A stretch of 13,986 bases of DNA. It comes from Dissophora ornata. Taxonomy: Eukaryota > Mortierellomycota > Mortierellomycetes > Mortierellales > Mortierellaceae. The stretch lies in the NCBI GenBank assembly GCA_025201705.1, contig MU617010.1:4513-18498 (forward strand), written 5' to 3'. A program made the position numbers and the translations under genes. The number at the start of each line of letters is the position of its first letter. Positions within the stretch are counted from its first letter, which is position 1. This document shows positions 1 to 5,469 of the stretch, in pieces. The notes beneath the pieces were generated by a model. That model worked only from the letters and a program-made list of their open reading frames with translations, was not told the DNA's origin and ran no database searches.

Positions 1-482
1 TTTTCCCAGCAAGCCAAAAAGGACGCGGGTATATGCCCGTCAGAGAACAGGCGTCGAACTTGTCGGAGGAGGCGTATGTTCCGCACTGTGACACAGTAGT
101 CCTCGCGAGGCAGAGGACCGAGGGCGTTTATTTTCCAGCTCAGGCATCTCACATCTTTGTCTCGAGAGACTAGCCATACTTACGATACTTACGGAGACAT
201 AAACGACAGTCGAAGTCTTTCGCACCGACCTCTTACAGAGAGCATGGCCCTTGTACCCCCAGTTGTGTTTGCATGGGGGAAGGGTGCTATGCGGACTACC
301 GGCGAATTTGGTGTTGGTTCCTGTGTAAGGCGTGTTCCAGTAGTGCGTTCCAGGGTCGACGGTGGTTGAGTCCTCAAGATCAATGATGTTGCCTAGTAAG
401 ATCGTGGAGTGGGTGAGGTCACTGCTGTTGGTCGGGGAAATAGTGTTGTTATCGCCAACTTTTTTCTTTCTGTCTTTGACCT
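1..482. other. No recognisable gene; two adjacent small palindromes
   Basis: I see no convincing coding region here; the short ORFs on both strands overlap one another and have no recognisable motif. Two perfect palindromes sit side by side: ACTGTG-A-CACAGT at 85-97 and CCTCGCGAGG at 101-110. A 9-bp direct repeat (atacttacg twice) lies near 176-193. No function can be assigned. The stretch may include the 3' untranslated region of the minus-strand ORF that ends at 483. Confidence 0.4.
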
Positions 483-974
483 TTATGATTTTCCATCACT
501 ATTGTTACGGTTGTAGTGCATTGGGTCGGGCTCGGCATCCTGGTGGTAGGAGTCCTTGGTCCCTGTATTGCTGGTACAAGAAAATAATGAATAATCTTCA
601 TCATTATTGTGTTGCATGGTGCCATCCTTGTCCTCGTTGGGATCATCGTCAGAATCGCCATCGCCTTGCTGGCCAGAGGCTTCTATGGTGAAAGCTGAGT
701 AGCGACTTTCTTGAGTAGGTGGTTGTGGTGGGTGAGCGTAGGCATTGTTGTATGCCATGTTATAACTGGATAGATATCCAGGGATATATCCTGGACCGGG
801 CTGAGTGGGACATGGGACATATCTGGGATTTGGCAGGCGAGAATCGGTAGCAAATCCAGGCTGGCAAGAAGGAGGAAGGGCGTAACGACCGTCCGACAAA
901 TAGCCATGAAGCAGTTGCGAATAACCTGGAGAGACTGGTCCATATTTCTTAGTGGAGAGAGGCGGGGTGGACAT
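483..974 (-). CDS. Hypothetical Pro/Tyr/Gly-rich protein, 163 aa
   Basis: This minus-strand ORF starts at an ATG at 974 and has an in-frame stop shortly upstream. I do not recognise the family. Residues 1-95 are rich in Pro, Tyr, Gly and Ser (for example PGPGYIPGYLSSYNMAYNN). Residues 100-163 are rich in Asp, Asn and Glu. The whole protein therefore looks disordered, with no signal peptide or membrane segment. Just upstream of the ATG, cacag and tacag could serve as splice acceptors, so this might be the last exon of a longer gene; I found no good donor in the sequence up to about 1330. The gag relic lies immediately upstream on the same strand, so the ORF could also be the unrelated tail of a decayed element. 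The skewed composition argues for past coding, but a chance ORF is not excluded. Confidence 0.3.
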   Translation of the reverse strand: MSTPPLSTKKYGPVSPGYSQLLHGYLSDGRYALPPSCQPGFATDSRLPNPRYVPCPTQPGPGYIPGYLSSYNMAYNNAYAHPPQPPTQESRYSAFTIEASGQQGDGDSDDDPNEDKDGTMQHNNDEDYSLFSCTSNTGTKDSYHQDAEPDPMHYNRNNSDGKS

Positions 975-1031
975 AGGTGGGAACCGAGCTGTAAATTCTG
1001 TGATTTATTGCAAGGTGGAGGGGGTGGGGTG

Positions 1032-1327
1032 TCAGAGATGTTCCGATATTGCAGGAGTTTCTGTGGCGAAATCTTGGCCTAGAATCCATTCCTCTTCTGG
1101 ATCTAGGCGGACTCGTTTCCCGAGTCCGTGGCGACGGCATCAAGGGCCAAAGGCTTCTTGGAGGGGCAAGCGGAAGCGTAACGGTTGGCAAGGCCGCAGT
1201 ACAAGCAGAAACCCTGCTCGCGCCTGCGCTGTTTTTCTTCGACAGAGAGCTTGCGCAGGCGCATGGAATCGAGCTCCATGGCAGTGGACGACGAGGCGAC
1301 TTGGGCGCAGCGCTGAGGCTGATCCAT
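1032..1327 (-). pseudogene. Ty3/gypsy-type retrotransposon gag relic (degenerate zinc knuckle)
   Basis: The reading frame from ATG 1327 to the stop at 1103 encodes 74 aa. It includes AMELDSMRLRKLS and EEKQRRREQG, followed by the knuckle CLYCGLANRYASAC. That order (ME(L/I)D, charged helix, C-x2-C-x4-H-x4-C) is the C-terminal end of Gag in fungal and other Ty3/gypsy elements, where the knuckle binds the element's RNA during particle assembly. Here the knuckle His is Arg, so zinc binding is probably impaired. The 0-frame ends at TAG 1103-1105. The -1 frame stays open for 27 more codons to TGA at 1032-1034 and has plausible composition (RLDPEEEW). An in-frame TAA lies just upstream of the ATG, and most of gag plus all of pol and the LTRs are absent. 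I read it as a decayed fragment rather than a working or domesticated gene. Confidence 0.65.
1115..1121 (-). other. Possible -1 frameshift heptamer GGGAAAC
   Basis: On the minus strand the gag frame reads TCG GGA AAC, giving G GGA AAC in the X XXY YYZ register of a canonical -1 slippery site, 9 nt before the 0-frame stop. The -1 frame is open for 27 codons. The heptamer sits in the loop of a GGACTCG/CGAGTCC stem (1108-1124) rather than upstream of one, which is not the usual geometry. It may be a gag/pol shift site, an ordinary frameshift mutation, or chance. Confidence 0.3.
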
Positions 1328-1571
1328 GTCAATATTTCTTCCAGCAGGCCATTAGATCTTAGATTCCGTCGTTCAGTGGCTGGTCGCGTCATGGCGATCG
1401 GGTTGACTCGTATCTTCGGTGGTGATTACATCTTTTGCTTCCAATGTTGTAAGACGGGACCGATCTGGCCACGAGCCTCTTGCGAGGGGCGGTTCGTGAT
1501 ATGGAGTCCTTGATGTGTGAATCGAAATAATTCGCAGGTTTGCTACAGCGTACGCCGTGGGAAAGGAAGTT

Positions 1572-1663
1572 GGAGACAAGAATGTACGTGGAAGATGAGC
1601 CTCCTTCAATGAAGAATTAATAATACCTGTATCGGGAGACAAGAATGTGTGTGGAAGATGAGC
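1572..1663. repeat. 29-bp direct repeat, 63-bp period
   Basis: Two near-identical copies, 1572-1600 and 1635-1663, share ggagacaagaatg and gtggaagatgagc and differ at two positions between those blocks. They probably arose from a small tandem duplication. No gene is associated with them. Confidence 0.7.
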
Positions 1664-2070
1664 GAGGGAGAAATAAAATAAGTCGCGGTCTATCTTCTAC
1701 TTATACAAAAATAATGAGGAAAGTCTTAGTGATAATAGTTTCCTTGCCCCTTTTTCATCGTCCCGAGGAATTTGGCTGGATAGGCATGGCCCCTAAAAGT
1801 AAGAGTCGTATATCCTTGCTCAATAATTGTAACCGTGTCGAAATGTCTTTCGCGGAGGTGATGTCGTACTGGAAGATGAAGGTTGCGAGTAGTTATCCTT
1901 AGTTACTTCATGGTACGGCACAACACTTACTCATTCTTGCGAAGCCGTGGGACCCCTGGACGCCGGCCTGGGGCCATGGGACGCGCTCATTGATAGCTCG
2001 GCATCTTAGCGGCACGTATTTGGGCGTCGATGTGATGGTGGATTAACAAGTAAGAGAATTTCTTTGTTTT
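1664..2070. other. Intergenic stretch with nothing recognisable
   Basis: An open frame of 85 codons (1645-1902, plus) runs into this stretch, but it has no family resemblance and no coding-like composition. I see no RNA gene, repeat or regulatory site that can be supported. Confidence 0.4.
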
Positions 2071-2404
2071 TGGGAAGCCAAAGGATAAGTTATTGGTAGA
2101 AAATGTCTTCGAGTTTTTAACACCCCGGCGAGGGGTGCCAATAGTTGTGTGGGTTAGCCCGTGGGAGCGCGACTGGTTACATAGCGTTGGTGGGTGCCTT
2201 CATTGCGAAGGGGGACATAATTCGTAGATATCTTCAGCTTTGTTTCTGTCGCGTTATTAAACCAGAGAAACATGTTGTTACTAAAAAAAAGCTATATAAC
2301 CAATCGCGTTCCCATGGGCTAACCCAGTGGGCCGATGCAACTATTGCCACCCCTCGTCAGAGTGTTAAAATTTTGAAGACATCTACCAAAACCCGATCCT
2401 TCCC
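2071..2404. repeat. Long imperfect inverted repeat (foldback), arms of about 110 bp
   Basis: The left arm (about 2071-2185) and the reverse complement of the right arm (about 2291-2404) align with small gaps. Shared blocks include ttggtaga, tgtcttc, gaggggtg, caatagttg, gggttagccc and ggttaYatagc. The arms enclose a 105-bp spacer that ends in eight A residues. The inner blocks are better conserved than the outer ones. Candidates are a foldback/MITE-like element, or a small retroposon head next to an inverted second copy of the same head. The block ttagcccRtggga resembles a loose tRNA-type A box, but no good B box follows. Confidence 0.7.
2186..2290 (+). mobile_element. 3' end of a short poly(A)-tailed retroposon (SINE/LINE-like)
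   Basis: The last 44 bp before the A8 tail (2239-2282) match the body of the separate insertion at 2595-2638 in 40 of 44 positions, in opposite orientation. In that insertion the same 3' end is followed by 20 A. Two copies sharing one 3' end followed directly by A-runs is the expected pattern for elements copied by target-primed reverse transcription. The 5' limit of this copy is uncertain: it may continue left into the inverted-repeat arm. No coding capacity is visible. I found no flanking duplication here. Confidence 0.5.
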
Positions 2405-2556
2405 ATCCCCTCCATGGTTCCCAGGTGCCTCTTCCCCAGCAGGCTCTGTAAAGACGTGCGGTCCGCGTCGTGTGGGTCAAGTGTAGGTCTTGGACAGATA
2501 CCGCCTTCATGGCCCTCCAGACGCCTACCACAGGAACAGTAACCATCCTCACAAAT

Positions 2557-2656
2557 GTATCCATAGCCTTCGCTTTTTTTTTTTTTTTTTTTTTAATAAC
2601 AACATGTCTCTCTGGTTTAATAACGCGACGAAAACAAAGTATCCATAGCCTTCGCT
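2557..2656 (-). mobile_element. 5'-truncated retroposon insertion with 18-bp target-site duplication
   Basis: The 18-bp sequence gtatccatagccttcgct occurs at 2557-2574 and again, perfectly, at 2639-2656. Between the copies lie 20 T (2575-2594) and a 44-bp body (2595-2638). Read on the minus strand, this is a 44-bp element end followed by a poly(A) tail, bounded by direct repeats. That is the signature of L1-type target-primed reverse transcription with severe 5' truncation. The body matches the 3' end of the plus-strand copy at 2239-2282 at about 91%. The intact duplication and long pure tail suggest the insertion is fairly recent. The enzyme source (a LINE elsewhere in the genome) is not in this window. 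Confidence 0.85.
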
Positions 2657-2983
2657 CCACTCGCCTTGAGGCCCGGTGTACTTTGCCTTCTTGTCTCTTG
2701 CTGTGATGCCACGTTCCTTCTCGCGTTCGACCGTTGTCTTACATCTGGACTTCCAGATGCTTGTTTCTCGAGGTAAAAAAAAAACTTTTTACTCGTTACT
2801 CCATTATCACATCAGCGCCCAAATACGTGCCACTAAGATGCAAAACTATCAATGAGAACGTCCTATGGCTCCAGGCCGGTACCCAGGGGCCCCACGGCTT
2901 CGCAAGAGCGAGTAAGTGTTGTACCGGAAAGTTAGTACATGCGGCTCAGCTCTGCACAGGAGATAATCTGTTTTCAACCAATT
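2657..2983. other. Intergenic, upstream of the tRNA gene
   Basis: No gene is visible. A perfect short hairpin, CATCTGG-actt-CCAGATG, lies at 2742-2759, followed by an A-run near 2774. Neither has an assignable role. This stretch would hold any upstream signals of the tRNA gene, but tRNA genes mainly use internal promoters. Confidence 0.4.
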
Positions 2984-3057
2984 GCTGGAATGGTGTAGTT
3001 GGTTATCACATGCCTCTCACTAAGGCAAGGTCCCAGGTTCGAACCCTGGTTTCAGCA
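2984..3057 (+). tRNA. tRNA-Val (anticodon CAC), intronless
   Basis: The 74-nt sequence folds into a full cloverleaf. The acceptor GCTGGAA/TTTCAGC has seven pairs including one G-U. The D stem is GTGT/TCAC with one mismatch, the anticodon stem is TGCCT/AGGCA (perfect), and the T stem is CCAGG/CCTGG (perfect) around TTCGAAC. The loop CTCACTA places CAC at positions 34-36, which reads the valine codon GUG. The A box (2991-3002, TGGTGTAGTTGG) and B box (3036-3046, GGTTCGAACCC) are intact, and an oligo-T terminator follows, so polymerase III transcription is expected. CCA is not encoded, as usual for eukaryotes. One oddity is that position 37, next to the anticodon, is T, where a purine is nearly universal. 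This may be a divergent but working gene or a slightly degenerate copy. Confidence 0.87.
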
Positions 3058-3058
3058 C

Positions 3059-3063
3059 TTTTT
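3059..3063 (+). terminator. RNA polymerase III oligo-T terminator of the tRNA gene
   Basis: A run of five T starts two bases after the discriminator base of the tRNA-Val gene. This is the usual distance and length for polymerase III termination. Confidence 0.75.
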
Positions 3064-3254
3064 GCTCCACTACCAGATGTGCCTTTGCATGTCTCCAGGA
3101 AGCCCATGGGGCACTCATTTTTGGTTCTCTCTGTGTTTTGTTCAGGGCAATTCTTTTGATTAAATGAAGATCAGGCACGAGACATTTGTTCCCCGTTCCT
3201 GGCAAGTAATTTTTATCCTCTTTGTCTCAAGCTATTCACGAACGCCATGTCTGA

Positions 3255-3260
3255 TTTATT
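3255..3260 (-). terminator. Poly(A) signal AATAAA for the Kre9-like gene
   Basis: The plus strand reads tttatt, so the minus strand carries a canonical AATAAA about 47 nt downstream of the stop codon of the 548-aa gene. Position and sequence fit a cleavage/polyadenylation signal. Confidence 0.55.
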
Positions 3261-3306
3261 ACAATGTGCAGACAGGGGGATGGTATCAAAAAATGAGGCG
3301 AAAAGA

Positions 3307-4953
3307 CTAGAGCGCCCCGCGCTCCACCCAAAAAGGCTTCGAGAATCCCGTGTACCGATGAATATCACCGTCCTTAAACAAATCCAACTCCACCCTTGCT
3401 CGCAAATAGATCCTCTTTTCAGGACTGGCGCTCATCATGATCACACTCGGGTGCAAATACATGAATAGGATCTCACTCGGGAGGTTACCTGCCACAATAT
3501 CGTATCTCTTGCCCGTGAACACGTCCTCGACATACACGTTTACTAAGCCCGTAAGATCTTTGCCCGAATCCGGGAATTCCCATGCAAAGATGTAAGGCGC
3601 GCCGACAATGAGTCGCACCTTGCTTCTGACCCATTGCGTGATCTCGAGCTCGCCTGCGTCAACGACTTTAATCGGCGGGTTGTAGCCAGGATCGTCCTCG
3701 TGCTCCTTCCAGATCTTGACATCCTCTTCGTTCTGGAAATGGTTGGGGTCGATGACATGACTATGATCATGGCCGCCGTGAGTGTCCTCGTCAGATCCGG
3801 CACCGTGTCCTGAATGCTGCTCATGGGTCATGTCCATCTCGTTCATGTCCATCTCGGTAACAATGAGCTCATTCTCTCCCTCGACCTCATCCTCATCGCC
3901 TTCCTCAACGCCTTCCTCACCGCCTTCCTCGCCGCCTTCTGTATCCGATTGACCGCCGCTGTCATCTCCAAGATCGCCCCCAAAAATGGGCATATCAAAA
4001 ACGTCGTCATCATCACCGTTGTTATTCGAATCTAACATCCTCGACTCCTCATCTTCGCCGCCTTGGTCCTCGCCCTCGCCTTCAGTCTCCTGGTCTTGCT
4101 GCTGGCCATTCTCTTCAATGTTATCCTCGAAATGCGTGATATCCGAATCCTTCTTCTCCAACACGTCCTCCGTGGGCTCATCCATAATATACTGCTGCTC
4201 CTCCTCCTCCTCTTCCTTCTCAACGGCAACTGGGTCGGGAGAGAGGGAAGCTAAGGTAACAGGAGGAGGCAATAATGACCTCTGGTCCCGCGCATGGTCT
4301 TTTCGAATCTCGATAGGGAAGACGCTCACCTGTACCAGCATCTTGTTCGTCATGCCCTCATAAGCCGTGATATACAATCGAGCCTGCGATTGAATATCTT
4401 CAGTTGGTTTTGTCGTCGTCCTTGTAAGATCCGTAGGCATCTCAAATGTTAGCCTCGGCGGATCGGGGCTTTCGACGTCTTCCTCGAGAAGAGTTACGCC
4501 CTCGCCCTCCTGTTCTACGACCAATTGCTCCCTCGTGACCAAATCGTAGGGCACCAGCAGATCCAGATACCGTTCCGTGGCATCAATGTATCGTAGAATT
4601 GGTCGCCGTGTAATTTGAATTGCCTCCGGGTTTGTTTCTGGCTCTGCCGGGATAAGTGAGATATCCAAGGTGGCCCCTAGCGGGAGCGAAAGATCTTCCC
4701 AACTCAGGGTCTCGACCATCCCAGATGTCCAGACATCGTTAGGTGATGGGTTGAGAACGTTGAGTTGGTATTTTTGCTGAATCTGTTTAGCAGGCTTGGG
4801 ATTTTTGTTGGTCGTTGTGCTGGGTGTTTCTGCAGCTATTTTCCGCGACCCTTGCAGGGCCGGCCTAGCTTCGGCGAGGGCCAGGGCCATCATGATGGTC
4901 ATCCATGCTAGGGCAAGGGTGACAAGGCCCGGGAATATCCTTGTCGCCCACAT
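3307..4953 (-). CDS. Secreted Kre9/Knh1-like (Ser-Thr-rich GPI-type) cell-surface protein, 548 aa
   Basis: This intronless gene encodes 548 aa from ATG 4953. Residues 1-28 form a signal peptide (hydrophobic core LVTLALAWMTIMMALALA), so the protein enters the secretory pathway. Residues 62-215 resemble the Kre9/Knh1-type N-terminal beta-sandwich: NVLNPSPNDVWTSG, then a single Trp (LSWEDL), VPYDLV, and a closing ARLYITAYEG/VFPIEI strand pair. Fungal members of this family act at the cell wall, some in beta-1,6-glucan assembly. A second beta-rich region spans about 430-545 (APYIFAWEF, VNVYVEDVFTGKRYDIV, RARVELDLF). Between them, residues 245-420 are an acidic linker with EEEEEE, GEEGGEEG and a His-rich patch (HEQHSGHG, HGGHDHSH) that could bind metal. 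There is no C-terminal hydrophobic tail, so no GPI anchor is predicted and the protein is probably secreted. The upstream sequence is pyrimidine-rich on the coding strand. The family call is moderate; the exact role is unknown. Confidence 0.82.
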   Translation of the reverse strand: MWATRIFPGLVTLALAWMTIMMALALAEARPALQGSRKIAAETPSTTTNKNPKPAKQIQQKYQLNVLNPSPNDVWTSGMVETLSWEDLSLPLGATLDISLIPAEPETNPEAIQITRRPILRYIDATERYLDLLVPYDLVTREQLVVEQEGEGVTLLEEDVESPDPPRLTFEMPTDLTRTTTKPTEDIQSQARLYITAYEGMTNKMLVQVSVFPIEIRKDHARDQRSLLPPPVTLASLSPDPVAVEKEEEEEEQQYIMDEPTEDVLEKKDSDITHFEDNIEENGQQQDQETEGEGEDQGGEDEESRMLDSNNNGDDDDVFDMPIFGGDLGDDSGGQSDTEGGEEGGEEGVEEGDEDEVEGENELIVTEMDMNEMDMTHEQHSGHGAGSDEDTHGGHDHSHVIDPNHFQNEEDVKIWKEHEDDPGYNPPIKVVDAGELEITQWVRSKVRLIVGAPYIFAWEFPDSGKDLTGLVNVYVEDVFTGKRYDIVAGNLPSEILFMYLHPSVIMMSASPEKRIYLRARVELDLFKDGDIHRYTGFSKPFWVERGAL

Positions 4954-5469
4954 TTGCGTAGCCGACTCGTAATATTATAAATAGATAATTGAGACAGAAA
5001 TATTGAAGAGAAACAGCAATAACAACAGTAAGACTGGGAAGAAAGAAAAAACAAGTCTCGGGTAGATGGGGATCGTGGCCGAGAAAAGAAGCGGGGGCGG
5101 GGGTGAGTTTGCTTTGAATCTGTCTACAGTTGTGGTCCAAGTGTCAACAAGAGATGAATGACAATGGCACAGGCACGCAAAAAAAAAAAAAAAAAACGTT
5201 CGCGGCGGCAAAATTTCTTTTTCTTTTTTTGTTCCTGAGAAGCGAACAAGTTGAGTATGGTGAGACGAAGGATGAGGAAGGTGATGGGATGATGGTCCTG
5301 AAAAATGATGGAGCGGAAGACAAAGAAGATATGGGGGTGCGCCGAATGCGTTCCCCTGCTAATATAAATTTAATTTTCAAACGTTTTTGCTCACACGCCC
5401 AATGCATGGTGATGTCGACTTAACGCAACAAACGACAACGGTCTATATTATGAATACAGGGAAATGCCC
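4954..5469. other. Intergenic: promoter of the Kre9-like gene and 3' region of the nucleoporin gene
   Basis: The two minus-strand genes are separated by about 516 bp. Next to the downstream start the minus strand is CT-rich with T-runs, typical of fungal promoters, and has a TATA-like TATTTATAATA at about 4972-4982, only some 20 bp from the ATG. An A18 run on the plus strand (5179-5196) has no flanking duplication that I could find. The short ORFs here are not supported as genes. Confidence 0.45.
5369..5374 (-). terminator. Possible poly(A) signal (ATTAAA) of the nucleoporin gene
   Basis: The minus strand reads ATTAAATTTATATT about 95 nt after the stop codon. ATTAAA is a common AATAAA variant, and the AT-rich setting fits a fungal 3' end. 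The distance is acceptable, but the sequence is not unique in an AT-rich stretch. Confidence 0.3.

Noticed and set aside
1373..1642. 89-aa minus-strand ORF upstream of the gag relic as the N-terminal part of gag
   Set aside because: I see no capsid-like motif and the frame is interrupted before the knuckle. Composition does not support it.
2734..3159. 141-aa plus-strand ORF
   Set aside because: It spans the tRNA-Val gene. Frames through tRNA genes often stay open and the product has no family features.
5179..5196. A18 run as a second retroposon tail
   Set aside because: I found no direct repeat flanking it and no match upstream to the retroposon end.
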